64,000 bases of DNA, taken from the NCBI RefSeq assembly GCF_017303275.1, contig NZ_JAFKOJ010000002.1, positions 62,001 to 126,000 of the forward strand, read 5' to 3'. The notes beneath the pieces are model-generated. The model was given only the letters and a program-made list of their open reading frames with translations. It did no database searches and was not told the origin of the DNA. This document shows, in pieces, positions 50,082 to 60,296 of this stretch. A program made the translations under genes and the position numbers. Numbering within the stretch: position 1 is the first letter of the stretch; every line of letters begins with the position of its first letter. The stretch comes from Bacillus sp. NTK034 (GTDB taxonomy: Bacteria; Bacillota; Bacilli; Bacillales; Cytobacillaceae).

Positions 50082-51962
50082 TTATTCATTTTCAGCTGCT
50101 TCTGAAAGATAGCTCCATCTCTCAATCAAGTATTCAAGTTCTTCATTCAGCTTTGTTTCTTCTTCTACTAAGGCCTGACCCTTTTCAAAGTCACTGCCGA
50201 TGCTGGCCATTTCTGAGGAAATCGCTTCGAGACGGGATTCAGCCGCTTCAATTTTACCCTCGATTTCTTCCCATTCCTTTTTTTCTTTGTAGCTCATTCT
50301 CTTCTTTTTCGGCTTAGTTTCCCTCGCCTTTTTGGGGGCATGATCAGCTTCCTGAACAGGCTTGGCATTCTCGCTTTCAAGAAATTCACTGTAATTTCCA
50401 TAGTAGGATTCGATTTTGCCCTCGCCTTTTAATACAAGAAGCTGCTCAGCCACTTTATCCAGGAAGTAGCGGTCATGCGAAACTGTAATGACTACACCGG
50501 GAAAATCTTCAAGATAATCTTCGAGAACCGTCAGGGTTTGAGTATCAAGGTTATTGGTCGGCTCATCAAGCAGAAGAACATTAGGCTCAGACATTAAGAT
50601 TTTCAATAAATACAGCCTGCGTTTTTCCCCGCCGGAAAGCTTGCGGATAGGAGTGCCGTGAGAATACGCCGGAAATAGGAAGCGCTCCAGCATTTGAGCT
50701 GCAGAAATCGTTTTGCCATCGGAAGTTTCAACCACTTCTGCTGTTTCTTTGAGGTATTCAATCATGCGCTTGTTCTCATCCATATCTTCGCTTTCCTGTG
50801 TATAGTAAGCGATTTTTACTGTCTGCCCAATAATGCGCTTACCGGAGTCAAGCGGAATCCTGCCTGCCAGTATGTTAAGCAGAGTGGATTTCCCCGTTCC
50901 ATTTCTTCCGATAATCCCGATTCTATCCCCTGGTTTAACAAGGAGATCAAAATGATCCAGAATCGCTTGAGAGCCATACTTTTTTGAAGCAGATTCAAGT
51001 TCAAATACCTGTTTTCCGAGTCGGCTGCCGCTTAGGGACATATCCAATTTTTCGGAGGATTTAACTGAAGCAAGCTGGCTGTCGAGGGTTTCGAACCGCT
51101 GAATCCTGGCTTTTTGCTTGGTGGTACGGGCTTTTGCACCTCTTCTGATCCATTCCAGTTCCCTTCTGAACAGATTTTTCTGCTTATCAATTGCTGCTGC
51201 TTCATTTTCCTCTCTTACCGCCTTTGCTTCAAGGAATGCAGCATAATTCCCTTTATAGCTGTACAGATTTCCGCCTTCAAGTTCAAACATTCTATTTGTA
51301 ACCCGGTCAAGGAAATAACGATCATGTGTTACAAGGAGCAGCGCTCCCCTGTACCTGCCCAGATATTCTTCCAGCCATTTAACCGATTCAAAATCAAGAT
51401 GATTTGTCGGCTCGTCAAGAATCAGCAAGTCAGGTGACTGGATCAGTACTTGCGCCAGCGCAACCCGCTTCTTCTGCCCGCCAGAAAGCTCTCCAATCTT
51501 TTTACTGAACTCCTCGATACCCAGTTTAGTGAGTATCGTTTTTGCATCGGTGTTCACTTCCCAGGCATCAAGTGTATCCATTCTTTTTTGAAGTTCAAAA
51601 AGATTTTCCTGGATGTCTGAATCCTCAGGATTCCGGCTAAGCTCCAACAAAGCTTGTTCATATTCTCTCTGCAGTACAAGAATTGGCGCATCTCCTGCAA
51701 AAACCTGCTCGAGAACTGTTAAATCATAGTTAAGTTCAGGCTGCTGTGCTGAATATGAAATGGTGTAATCTTTCGGCGTGACTATTTCTCCAGAGTCTGG
51801 CAGGTCAACACCGGCAATCACTTTCAGCAGGGAAGATTTCCCCGTACCGTTTACGCCGATCAATCCTGCTCTTTCCTTTTCAGCGATTGTAAAAGATATA
51901 TCAGTAAAAAGTTCTTTCTCTCCATATGTTTTTGTAACATTCTCCACAGAGATCATCTTCAT
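50082..51962 (-). CDS. ABC-F family ATPase (Uup/YfmR-like)
   Basis: 626-aa protein with two ATPase domains and no membrane domain: first Walker A GVNGTGKSS and signature LSGGQKKRVALAQVL; second Walker A GRNGTGKST and LSGGEKRRLYLLKIL; between them the basic interdomain linker (RREWIRRGAKARTTKQKARIQRF). The C-terminal coiled coil (EKKEWEEIEGKIEAAESRLE...) is the Uup CTD. YfmR/Uup proteins resolve stalled ribosomes, at polyproline stretches for example. The ATG overlaps the upstream gene's TGA stop (ATGA). Subfamily assignment is moderate. Confidence 0.88.
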   Translation of the reverse strand: MKMISVENVTKTYGEKELFTDISFTIAEKERAGLIGVNGTGKSSLLKVIAGVDLPDSGEIVTPKDYTISYSAQQPELNYDLTVLEQVFAGDAPILVLQREYEQALLELSRNPEDSDIQENLFELQKRMDTLDAWEVNTDAKTILTKLGIEEFSKKIGELSGGQKKRVALAQVLIQSPDLLILDEPTNHLDFESVKWLEEYLGRYRGALLLVTHDRYFLDRVTNRMFELEGGNLYSYKGNYAAFLEAKAVREENEAAAIDKQKNLFRRELEWIRRGAKARTTKQKARIQRFETLDSQLASVKSSEKLDMSLSGSRLGKQVFELESASKKYGSQAILDHFDLLVKPGDRIGIIGRNGTGKSTLLNILAGRIPLDSGKRIIGQTVKIAYYTQESEDMDENKRMIEYLKETAEVVETSDGKTISAAQMLERFLFPAYSHGTPIRKLSGGEKRRLYLLKILMSEPNVLLLDEPTNNLDTQTLTVLEDYLEDFPGVVITVSHDRYFLDKVAEQLLVLKGEGKIESYYGNYSEFLESENAKPVQEADHAPKKARETKPKKKRMSYKEKKEWEEIEGKIEAAESRLEAISSEMASIGSDFEKGQALVEEETKLNEELEYLIERWSYLSEAAENE

Positions 51963-52603
51963 GCTTGACCATTCCATTCTTTAAAAAATTGATGCAGATA
52001 CTGCTCCATCATTTGATGCCGCTCTTCTGCCATTTCCCTGGCAGTGTCAGTATTCAGCAGGTCCCTCAGCTTCAATAGCTTTTCGTAAAAATGATTGATG
52101 GATGATGACTTTCCAGTCCGGTATTCAACTTCAGACATTTCCCCTCTGATTTCAAGACCGGGATCATAGATCGGCTGCCCTTTTTTTCCGCCATAGGCAA
52201 ATGCCCGTGCAATCCCCACAGCACCAATCGCATCCAATCGGTCTGCATCCTGGACTATTTGGGCTTCCATGCTTAAGGCCTTCTGGTTATTGCCGCCTTT
52301 AAAAGAAACTGAATCAATAATTGTCTTAATGCTGCTGGAAACTTCTTTTGCTATCTCAATTTCCTGCAGAAAATCAGATAACTTCCTTTCTCCCGCTTCC
52401 TTTGAAGTGTTCAGCTTAGCATCGGGTATATCATGAAGCAGCGCTGCCATTTCAATTAAAAAAGAATCTCCTGCTTTTTCCTTTTTGGCAATGCAAAGGG
52501 CATTCTTTCGCACTCGCTCAATATGATGCCAGTCATGCCCGGTTGTATCTTCTCCGAGTGTATCCCGGACAAATTTTTCTGTTATATGTATAATTTTTTC
52601 CAC
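51959..52603 (-). CDS. HD-domain phosphohydrolase (YpgQ-like)
   Basis: 214-aa HD protein: GHDWHHIERVRKNAL (first H), ALLHDIPDAKL (the HD), VQDADRLDAIGAVGIARAFAYGG, typical of the YedJ/YpgQ branch of nucleotide pyrophosphohydrolases. YpgQ of B. subtilis is a dNTP/NTP pyrophosphatase. It overlaps the ABC-F gene by 4 bases, so the two are coupled. Confidence 0.85.
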   Translation of the reverse strand: MEKIIHITEKFVRDTLGEDTTGHDWHHIERVRKNALCIAKKEKAGDSFLIEMAALLHDIPDAKLNTSKEAGERKLSDFLQEIEIAKEVSSSIKTIIDSVSFKGGNNQKALSMEAQIVQDADRLDAIGAVGIARAFAYGGKKGQPIYDPGLEIRGEMSEVEYRTGKSSSINHFYEKLLKLRDLLNTDTAREMAEERHQMMEQYLHQFFKEWNGQA

Positions 52604-52729
52604 ATTATTTCACCTGCTTTCAAACTCCACTGTCCATTTTAACATTAGTCTCAAAAAGAAACGATGGCAAGGTATTCTATATAAATAGAACCATTTGATA
52701 GATCCATTATTACAGACAGCACCGATAAA

Positions 52730-52771
52730 AAAATGGTGCAGAAAACCAGTAATTGATTTCCTGCACCAGGT
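52730..52771 (-). terminator. Terminator of the second degV gene
   Basis: TGGTGCAGG...CTGCACCA stem with TTTTTTTATC on the minus strand. Confidence 0.8.
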
Positions 52772-52783
52772 CCCTGCATTATT

Positions 52784-53632
52784 TTATTCCAGGCCATTCA
52801 GCCAGCTGATGCCGAGTGTATTTTCACCTGCATGGACGCCAATGGTGGCCCCCAAAGAATAGCATCCAAATTCAACACCAGTAAATTCTTCCTGGAGTTC
52901 CTTCTTCCAGGTTTCCGCTTCTTCCGGATGTAAACCGTATAGGATGAATACTTCCTTCAGCGGTTTTCTCTCATGTGCACCCCTCAGCAGATTCACAATT
53001 TTGTCCTTTGCCTTTCTCTCGCTTCTGGCTTTCTCCTTTACGCTTAATTCTCCATCATGAACGGAAATGATCGGCTTTACATTTAGCATGCTGCCCAGGA
53101 AAAATTGAACTCCGGACATCCTGCCGCTTCTATGAAGCTGTTCAAGACTCCCAATGAGGACATATGTTTCGCCCGTATCGCGAAGTGCCTCAAGCCTGCG
53201 GATAATGTCATCACTATCCAGTCCGGAATCTGCCAATTCCATCCCCTTAAGGATTAATCTTGTTAAAGGGTATGATAATATCTTGGAGTCAATGCTGTGT
53301 ACTGGTATATCAACCAGCTGGGCGGCCTGTTCACTGGAAGAAACGGTCCCGCTGAGCTTTGCCGATACAAGCACAGCGATAATACAGTCATAGTCCTTCT
53401 GCAGATTTTCGTATAAATCCCGGAAAGCGCCGATGGATGGCTGTGAAGTTTTTGGAGGGGTATCCAGGGTTTTTAAACTCGCATAAAGTTCTTCCGGTGT
53501 TAAATCAACCCCATCAGTAAATTCTTTGTCATCCATAATGATGGTCATTGGAATCTGGTACAAGTGAGGATGGTTTCTTAACTCGTTATTTAAATAAGCC
53601 GTGCTGTCTGTTACCCATGCAATTTTAGCCAC
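52784..53632 (-). CDS. DegV family fatty-acid-binding protein (copy 2)
   Basis: 282-aa DegV paralogue starting with a GTG after AAGGGGG. AWVTDSTAYLNNELRNHPHLYQIPM at the start, TSQPSIGAFRDLY, VSAKLSGTVSSSEQAAQL, and LHRSGRMSGVQFFLGSMLNVKPI. More divergent than copy 1, which suggests different fatty-acid preference (inference). Confidence 0.9.
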   Translation of the reverse strand: MAKIAWVTDSTAYLNNELRNHPHLYQIPMTIIMDDKEFTDGVDLTPEELYASLKTLDTPPKTSQPSIGAFRDLYENLQKDYDCIIAVLVSAKLSGTVSSSEQAAQLVDIPVHSIDSKILSYPLTRLILKGMELADSGLDSDDIIRRLEALRDTGETYVLIGSLEQLHRSGRMSGVQFFLGSMLNVKPIISVHDGELSVKEKARSERKAKDKIVNLLRGAHERKPLKEVFILYGLHPEEAETWKKELQEEFTGVEFGCYSLGATIGVHAGENTLGISWLNGLE

Positions 53633-53689
53633 TAAAGCCGCCCCCTTTTAAGATATTTATACGTGTATGTATGTAAATAAGACTATTTG

Positions 53690-53722
53690 AAAGACTGGAA
53701 GTGAAAGATTTCTCTTCCAGCC
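53690..53722 (-). terminator. Hairpin after the amidohydrolase gene
   Basis: CTGGAAG...CTTCCAG stem with only a short T-rich tail on the minus strand, so termination may be weak. Confidence 0.5.
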
Positions 53723-53729
53723 TCAGTTT

Positions 53730-54584
53730 CTATGGCAGAAAAGGCTTGATTTTAGGAAAAACCTTTATTGCGGTTTTGTAAAATACATCTTCATGATGCT
53801 CTTCAGGTATGAGTTCTTTAATAAATTCAATATATGGGCCCACTGGCGCAAGCGGCCAATCTGTTCCAAACAGCAATTTATCGTAAGAATCTGCAAACAC
53901 TAAAGCATGCCTCAGATGATCCAAAAATATTCCTTCTCTGCGCTTCTTCAATTCTTTTTCTGTTCCGACAATAAGGCCTGAAAGATCGGCATAGACATTA
54001 GGATTCTTGTATATGATTTCAGCTCCCGTCAGCGTCCATGGATCTCCGAAATGAGCCATCATGAAATTGACATTCCGGTGTTTAACAGCAACCTCGTCAA
54101 TAGCCAGGGGGTGAGAATACTTAAGCAATCCTCTCTCTGAATAAGTATCCCCTGTATGAAATACAACAGGAACTCCATATTTGGCAGCGAGTGCATACAC
54201 GGGTTCATACACCTCATCATAAGCGTAGAAAGGATAATACCCCAGGTAAATCTTAATCCCTGCCACGTTAGGCTTTTTCAGGTCATCCTCCAGCCTTTGA
54301 AGAGCCCCTTCAGTGAGATCATATGGATTGATGCCAGCGCAGTAAACGACATTAGCCGGGATCTTATCATCCAGGTCAAGCCCCATAGGTGTTCTTGCTT
54401 CATAATCCGGAAAGCCCATATTTTCTGTTTCAGTAAGTCCCATTGCAATGCTCAAAACTACATTTGCTTTTTGAAACTCCTGCTGGTGCCCATAATAAGA
54501 ATAATCTACAAATGAGAGTTCATTGGCAGTATGATGAAATGATTTAATATCAGAAAAATGAATATGTGCATCTATGACTTTCAT
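53730..54584 (-). CDS. Metal-dependent amidohydrolase (TIM-barrel, PF04909-like)
   Basis: 284-aa hydrolase. VIDAHIHFSD gives the HxH metal ligands, VVFHTGDT the next histidine, NFMMAHFGDPW the next, and LLFGTDWPLAPV the aspartate of the active site. This is the amidohydrolase_2 (decarboxylase-like) subfamily. ATG 54584 follows AAAGGAG, 11 bases after the stop of the large GNAT fusion gene, so the two form an operon and may act on the same substrate. Confidence 0.82.
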   Translation of the reverse strand: MKVIDAHIHFSDIKSFHHTANELSFVDYSYYGHQQEFQKANVVLSIAMGLTETENMGFPDYEARTPMGLDLDDKIPANVVYCAGINPYDLTEGALQRLEDDLKKPNVAGIKIYLGYYPFYAYDEVYEPVYALAAKYGVPVVFHTGDTYSERGLLKYSHPLAIDEVAVKHRNVNFMMAHFGDPWTLTGAEIIYKNPNVYADLSGLIVGTEKELKKRREGIFLDHLRHALVFADSYDKLLFGTDWPLAPVGPYIEFIKELIPEEHHEDVFYKTAIKVFPKIKPFLP

Positions 54585-54594
54585 AATTTCTCCT

Positions 54595-57500
54595 TTAGCG
54601 GAATTCCAGGTTGTGGAGTCTATTAAGCACCCTGCCCTCGAGGCTTCTTTCATCAAATGCAATAAAGCCAGGTTTTGTCAATGGGCATGCTTTTCTTTCA
54701 GAAATAACTTCGAATACTTCTTTATTCATATATGCTCCAAGGAATTCATTATCTTTACTTCTCGTTACATACATTTTTTCAGGGGATCGGCAGCTGGAAA
54801 TACGGGATCCATCTAAGAGAACAAATGACTGCTCCTCAACTCCGGCCTGATATGCTGATTCTGCTCCTTTGTCACTAAATGTAAGAGTAAGATCCTTTAA
54901 TGAGCCTCCGGTTATAAATAAATCTGTGATCCATTTTTCATTTACCAGATACTTCCCGCCTGCATTCTCCACTTTTACCCAATGGGCAAGGAGCGGCACT
55001 CCCGGCAATAACGCGAAATATTGTGTATATTCAAGTCCTCTCCATACGGTGTGATGGACAATTTTCGTATGGATGGCCAATGCAGACCATTCGTTTCCAT
55101 ACGAATCTTTAACATTGGTAAATTCAGCAGAAGATGTCTCCATCAACAGCGAGAACACACTCATTTGTGAAGGCACAGTTTTCATGCCGCCAGCCCATGG
55201 ATTCCACCATCCTTTGGCAACCGGTTCGGGAAAGGAAGAATCAAGCCACTCCCTCTTTTTATAGGTCAATGAGAATAAACCAGGATAAAAATCAGGTGAA
55301 CCTTTTAAGCTAATGATGCCATTATCAATTTTATAAACAGCCTTGCCGCCATGCTCTTCCGTAAACATACGGACCTTACCCCGAGGCACAAGCAAAAGAT
55401 CTCTTACATGCTTCTTTTCACTGTCAAGGGTCATTTCAGCATTTATAATAGATAAAGGTTCCATATCCTTAATAGGAAAATTCGATTTAAATACCCTCAG
55501 TTCCTGTTCTTGACTGAAATTTGAGGTTTGTTTTTTATTCGTATTTAAATATAAATCAATAGTGCCATTAAGATAACTGGAACGATATGTTTTAAGAGTG
55601 AACTCTGCTGAATCCTGTTCTTTTGCAACTGGATTTCCTCTATTGATCATCAGCGCTTTCTCATTGTGAACGTTTTTTCCACAATCTGACTCCACCCCTG
55701 CAAAATGCTGCATTTCTTCCCATGTCCGTAAGGCTCCTATGGATAAATAGCCAGGTGCCAATACTATCTGATCTCCCGATTCAAAACAGCCTGTTTCCTG
55801 CTGATAGTAAAATTGCCACCCATCCGGATTGGATTTTGCATTTTTGGGCCAGCAGAATCCAATCGGCTCGCCGTTATGATTGGCGAAAAGCCAATTTCCT
55901 GTTATACCTGCCAACTCCATGAACCCTAATTCTTTTATATCAGAAAACTCGATTACATCATTATCCAGCGGAAAATATGGCTGCTGCATTTCATAATATA
56001 AAGGCTGGCTGAAATACAGGTTCTCATATTTTTCATCCCCTTCATTTGTCAATTCCGCCCATATTTTAACAAGACCTTCACCATACAGGGAGGTATACAA
56101 TGATACCAGAATTCCTGTAAAAGCTTTAGACTTGAATACCAATTTGAAGGTGATGGAAGTATCATCTGTAAACCACTCTGCTGCCAGCGGTTTTTCCTTT
56201 GAAAATTCAGTTGAAAAGGGTTTCCCGAGTTTAGGAGCAAAAAAAGCGAAGGGCTGGTTAACACTTTCGTTCCTGCCAGCCGTTATTTTATAATCCAATT
56301 TTCTGATATTCACCTGGCAGATTCCATTGCAAATATGCCAATAATCCTTTGACTCTCCTCCGAACTTTTGACCAAAGCTTTTAATGGGAATGCCTATGGA
56401 GCTGCATGTAAAAGCGAGTTCGTCTCCACTCTCCTTTGTTGCCAATATCTTCATTTCCGGCTGAAAGAAGCCATAGTTTTTCACAATAAAAGGCACCTTC
56501 AACAGCTTACGTCCTTTTTTGTGAAGACTTATTCGAAACTCCCGCTTTTCTAATTCGACAAGGTCACTTAGCGGAAAAGAAAGGTGAAATATGGCGTCTT
56601 CTTCCAGGTTGTTCTCTACCTCAATTTCCAGTTCAGCTTCCTGATTTATAAATCTGAGATTCCCTTTTGAACCGCCTGTAATTTTGGCTGGCTGCTTAGG
56701 CAGCAGACCAAGGCGCAATTCACACTCCTCACCATTTACCCACACCTTAACATCTAATGAAGGATGCGTTTTCCAGACACTGGGCTCTTCCCCTTCATGC
56801 ACTATGAATTGTCCGGTAATTACCGCGTCACTCTGGGCTATCAGTTCATGCCCGAAGACAGCTTCGACTCTACCCTGGTTATTTCCTTCAGCCTTAAAAG
56901 AAACAGGACTTCCCGTCTTATTTATGAGTTTGATCTGGAAATTTTGGATTTCATTTTCGATTACTTCATGATGATCCATGAATAGTTCCAAAAAGTAATC
57001 ATTCGTTTCTATTAAACTGATTCCTCTGCCCGTTCTTTCAAATCTGACTCTTACAGACACTTCCCCGCTTTCCCATTTATACTCGTAAAATGTAAAGCCG
57101 CTTTCTTTGATTCCATCTGGCTTCACGTCAATTTCTCTCATGCTGCTGCTATACCAATCAAGATTTTCGAAGGCAGGTTTCAAAAGCTGGGTCTTGTGAA
57201 CAGCCGGAATAAAATTCATTAAGTGTGTTGTATCATCTCTGTCTTCCCAGAAGAAACCGCATTTTTTGTAAAGCGGGACAGCTTTCACATTTCCTGGCCA
57301 TGTATACAAGTCAAGACGAGGCCAGCCCAATTCAATGGTTTTTTTCAGCGCTTTCAGCACAAGCATCTTTCCTATTTTCCTTCCATGGTAATCCGGCCTT
57401 ACATTTAAAAGAGGGATATATAGGGAACCCGTATCTTCTTTATATTCCGATAACCCGCAGTAGCCTACGACCTCTTCACCATCCAGGGCTAAGTATAGAG

Positions 57501-57663
57501 TTATATTGCCATTATTCGCTTCCTTCGTTTTTACTTGTTCCTCAGTCATTACACTCGTATCTCCGCCCCAGCTGTCTCTGCTCAAGTTCCACATTTTTGC
57601 GATTTCTGCCGCAAAGCCCTCATGATACTCTGCAATGACTATTTTGTCTGTACTTTGAATCAT
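54595..57663 (-). CDS. Giant GNAT fusion: N-acetyltransferase plus ~850-residue beta-rich region
   Basis: 1022 aa. Residues 1-150 are a GNAT acetyltransferase: LYLALDGEEVVGYCGLS and the acetyl-CoA loop NVRPDYHGRKIGKMLVLKAL, then YTWPGNVKAVPLYKKCGF. Residues ~150-1022 hold no domain I can name; they are rich in beta strands (IRVRFERTG.., FIVKNYGFFQPEMKIL.., FKLVFKSKAFTGILVSLY..) and in Trp/Tyr, and pass as Ig-like plus galactose-mutarotase-like sandwiches. No signal peptide. AGGAGG precedes the ATG. Operon with the amidohydrolase. Substrate unknown; carbohydrate or modified-sugar binding is a guess. Confidence 0.8.
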   Translation of the reverse strand: MIQSTDKIVIAEYHEGFAAEIAKMWNLSRDSWGGDTSVMTEEQVKTKEANNGNITLYLALDGEEVVGYCGLSEYKEDTGSLYIPLLNVRPDYHGRKIGKMLVLKALKKTIELGWPRLDLYTWPGNVKAVPLYKKCGFFWEDRDDTTHLMNFIPAVHKTQLLKPAFENLDWYSSSMREIDVKPDGIKESGFTFYEYKWESGEVSVRVRFERTGRGISLIETNDYFLELFMDHHEVIENEIQNFQIKLINKTGSPVSFKAEGNNQGRVEAVFGHELIAQSDAVITGQFIVHEGEEPSVWKTHPSLDVKVWVNGEECELRLGLLPKQPAKITGGSKGNLRFINQEAELEIEVENNLEEDAIFHLSFPLSDLVELEKREFRISLHKKGRKLLKVPFIVKNYGFFQPEMKILATKESGDELAFTCSSIGIPIKSFGQKFGGESKDYWHICNGICQVNIRKLDYKITAGRNESVNQPFAFFAPKLGKPFSTEFSKEKPLAAEWFTDDTSITFKLVFKSKAFTGILVSLYTSLYGEGLVKIWAELTNEGDEKYENLYFSQPLYYEMQQPYFPLDNDVIEFSDIKELGFMELAGITGNWLFANHNGEPIGFCWPKNAKSNPDGWQFYYQQETGCFESGDQIVLAPGYLSIGALRTWEEMQHFAGVESDCGKNVHNEKALMINRGNPVAKEQDSAEFTLKTYRSSYLNGTIDLYLNTNKKQTSNFSQEQELRVFKSNFPIKDMEPLSIINAEMTLDSEKKHVRDLLLVPRGKVRMFTEEHGGKAVYKIDNGIISLKGSPDFYPGLFSLTYKKREWLDSSFPEPVAKGWWNPWAGGMKTVPSQMSVFSLLMETSSAEFTNVKDSYGNEWSALAIHTKIVHHTVWRGLEYTQYFALLPGVPLLAHWVKVENAGGKYLVNEKWITDLFITGGSLKDLTLTFSDKGAESAYQAGVEEQSFVLLDGSRISSCRSPEKMYVTRSKDNEFLGAYMNKEVFEVISERKACPLTKPGFIAFDERSLEGRVLNRLHNLEFR

Positions 57664-57849
57664 ACCTTTGTCCTCCTGACTAGGTTACGTCTTGTCTACC
57701 CTTCTCAATTCCTTTTCCTTCAATAATCATAACCATTTGCCTCTCCTCCTTTTGGTTTTATTCGGAATGTTTTTCCATTCCTTCTTAATCGTATTATCAG
57801 AGTAAGTAATTGTAAATATAATTTTGAATTTTCCGTATAACTCTATACA

Positions 57850-57884
57850 AAAAAGCGCCTTGCTGTTTTCGGCAAGACGCATTC
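57850..57884 (-). terminator. Terminator of the fhs-unknown gene unit
   Basis: GCGTCTTGC/GCAAGGCGC stem and TTTTTTG tail on the minus strand. The leader 57664-57849 of the GNAT gene shows no other feature. Confidence 0.8.
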
Positions 57885-57887
57885 ATA

Positions 57888-58415
57888 TTAAAAATGAATT
57901 TTTCTTAAAGCTTTCATCGAAGCGGTCATATAAGAGATCATTTCATTCAGATCATCAATCTGTTCTTCATGAATAAGCCGGTTAAAAGAAATGACGGTTT
58001 CTGTTTCAGCCAGGGCCTTCATATTTTCAGGGTGGTATTTCACAGTCTGTTCGACCTTCCGTCCGCTGCCCCAAATATGACGCAGAACTTCACGGATTTG
58101 CAGAGATGCCTGGGAATCTATTTGATGCTTAATTATAAATTTCACATAAATACGGCAGCCTGCCAGCTTCCCAGATTTCCCTTGCGGCAATAGCTCAGCT
58201 GCGAGATTATCCAGTCCCGCTTCCATTGTAAAGGTACAGAAAATCTCAGGACCTTCTGCATTGTCTTTGAAAGTAATGTCATACCTTCTGCTCATTTTAG
58301 CTGAGTTTAAAATATCATTTCGATCAACAATTCTTATTTCACCGTCCAGATCCCGGTCATAAAATCCGCCTTCCATTACAACCTTCATATTTTCAAAGGC
58401 CGTTGGGTCAAACAT
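57888..58415 (-). CDS. Conserved hypothetical protein behind fhs
   Basis: 175-aa soluble protein. No recognised motif. Seen: EIRIVDRNDIL, ITFKDNAEGPEIFCTFTMEAGL with a strand-rich centre, IYVKFIIKHQIDSQASLQI, and a helical C-terminal tail (IHEEQIDDLNEMISYMTASMKAL). ATG follows AAGGGGAT, 13 bases after fhs, so it is co-transcribed with a folate enzyme. I do not know its function. Confidence 0.6.
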   Translation of the reverse strand: MFDPTAFENMKVVMEGGFYDRDLDGEIRIVDRNDILNSAKMSRRYDITFKDNAEGPEIFCTFTMEAGLDNLAAELLPQGKSGKLAGCRIYVKFIIKHQIDSQASLQIREVLRHIWGSGRKVEQTVKYHPENMKALAETETVISFNRLIHEEQIDDLNEMISYMTASMKALRKIHF

Positions 58416-58428
58416 GGGCTAATCCCCC

Positions 58429-60117
58429 TTAAAATAGGCCGACTGCATTTCCATCCTCATCTACATCCATGTTCATGGCGGCAGGAGCTTTAGGTAATCC
58501 AGGCATAGTCATTACATCACCGGTTAGTGCGACAATAAACCCTGCACCAATAGATGGCTTCAGCTCACGGATTGTAATGGTAAAATCTGATGGCCTTCCA
58601 AGCTTTGAAGGATCATCAGATAATGAATATTGTGTTTTAGCCATACAAACCGGCAGGACGCCCCACCCAAAGCTTTCAAAGTCACTTATCTGCTTTTTGG
58701 CTTTGGTTGAGTATTCCACTTTACTTGCGCCATAAACCGTCTGGGCTACAGTTTGAATTTTCTCCTCAAGAGGCAAAGATAAATCATATAGGTGGCTGAA
58801 CTTCGCTGCTTTTTCATCCATAATTCCCAGCAGCTTCTCAGCCAGCTCAATTCCTCCCTGCCCGCCTTTTTCCCAAACCTCAGTCAGTGCCACTGGCATG
58901 CCGGCCTCACTGCAAAGTTCTGTAAGAGTCGAAATCTCATTCTCACTATCGGAAATAAACCGGTTAATGGCCACTACATATGGAAGCCCAAAGCTTTCAA
59001 TTGTTTCAATATGCTTTTTTAAATTAGCGAAGCCTCTAGTGAGTGCTTCAGTATCTTCCTTGCCCAATTCAGCTTTTGACAAGCCGCCATGCATTTTTAA
59101 AGCACGAATTGTAGCTACAATCACCACTGCTTCAGGGTCAATGCCTTCAGTTCTCGCTTTAATATTTAGAAACTTCTCAGCCCCAAGATCCGCTCCAAAA
59201 CCGGCTTCTGTCACTACATAGTCAGCCAGCTTGGAGGCAGCGGCTGTTGCAATCACACTGTTGCAGCCATGAGCAATATTGGCAAACGGGCCGCCATGAA
59301 CCAATGCCGGTGTATGTTCAATCGTCTGCACCAGATTCGGTTTGACTGCTTCTTTAAGAAGCAAGGTAAGAGCGCCTTCCACTCCAAGATCGGCCACTGT
59401 TACCGGCTGTTTATCATAATTATAGGCTATAACCATTTTTCCCAGCCTTTCCTTCAGGTTTTGAAGGTCAGATGCAAGGCATAAAACGGCCATAATCTCT
59501 GAAGCCACAGTGATATCAAATCCATCTTCCCGCGGAACACCTTGTACAGGCCCTCCAAGGCCAATGATGATTTTTCTTAATGCGCGGTCGTTCAAATCCA
59601 GAGCACGCTTCCAAACAATCCTTCTCTGGTCAATATTTAACAGGTTCCCCTGCTGGAGATGATTATCAATTAAGGCAGCTAATGCATTATTGGCTGTGGT
59701 GATTGCGTGAAGATCACCTGTAAAATGCAGATTGATGTCTTCCATCGGGAGGACCTGAGAATAACCTCCGCCGGTTGCCCCGCCCTTAATTCCCATTGTT
59801 GGACCCAAAGAAGGTTCCCTCATTGCGACCATAGCCTTTTTCCCAAGTCTGTTAAAAGCATCGGCAAGACCGACTGTTACTGTGGATTTCCCTTCTCCTG
59901 CAGGTGTCGGATTAATGGAAGTGACAAGAATTATTTTACCGCTGTCTTTCGTACTTAATTTCTTTAAGGTTTCTGAAGATAATTTTGCTTTATATTTGCC
60001 GAAAAGCTCGAGATCATCCTCTAAGAGTCCGATTTTTTCAGCTATTTCCGCAATGGGCTTCATTGCAGATGCCTGGGCAATTTCAATGTCTGATTTCACA
60101 ATCGGTTTCACATTCAT
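58429..60117 (-). CDS. fhs: Formate-tetrahydrofolate ligase
   Basis: 562-aa 10-formyl-THF synthetase. ATP site [76 protein letters not shown] and [18 protein letters not shown]. Normal length. Supplies one-carbon units. ATG follows TAGGGGGAT. Confidence 0.97.
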   Translation of the reverse strand: MNVKPIVKSDIEIAQASAMKPIAEIAEKIGLLEDDLELFGKYKAKLSSETLKKLSTKDSGKIILVTSINPTPAGEGKSTVTVGLADAFNRLGKKAMVAMREPSLGPTMGIKGGATGGGYSQVLPMEDINLHFTGDLHAITTANNALAALIDNHLQQGNLLNIDQRRIVWKRALDLNDRALRKIIIGLGGPVQGVPREDGFDITVASEIMAVLCLASDLQNLKERLGKMVIAYNYDKQPVTVADLGVEGALTLLLKEAVKPNLVQTIEHTPALVHGGPFANIAHGCNSVIATAAASKLADYVVTEAGFGADLGAEKFLNIKARTEGIDPEAVVIVATIRALKMHGGLSKAELGKEDTEALTRGFANLKKHIETIESFGLPYVVAINRFISDSENEISTLTELCSEAGMPVALTEVWEKGGQGGIELAEKLLGIMDEKAAKFSHLYDLSLPLEEKIQTVAQTVYGASKVEYSTKAKKQISDFESFGWGVLPVCMAKTQYSLSDDPSKLGRPSDFTITIRELKPSIGAGFIVALTGDVMTMPGLPKAPAAMNMDVDEDGNAVGLF

Positions 60118-60231
60118 TTATATCCCCCTAAAATCCAATATGTATAGGTTCCTTACAGCTATATTGTACCATCCCTGAATCAAAATATTGTCATTTACTT
60201 TTGATATTTTCGCATTTCACACAGTAAAGCA

Positions 60232-60260
60232 TTGATACAATTTTGAATCGTCTTTATAAT
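60232..60260 (+). promoter_or_regulatory. Sigma-A promoter of metA
   Basis: -35 TTGATA (60232-60237), 17-base spacer, -10 TATAAT (60255-60260). No S-box riboswitch is recognisable in the short leader. Confidence 0.85.
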
Positions 60261-60296
60261 AAGTTTAATTGAATTTTTGCACAGGGAGATGATCAC

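Noticed and set aside
60118..60296. S-box riboswitch before metA
   Set aside because: No characteristic conserved segments; the leader from the promoter is only about 30 nt.
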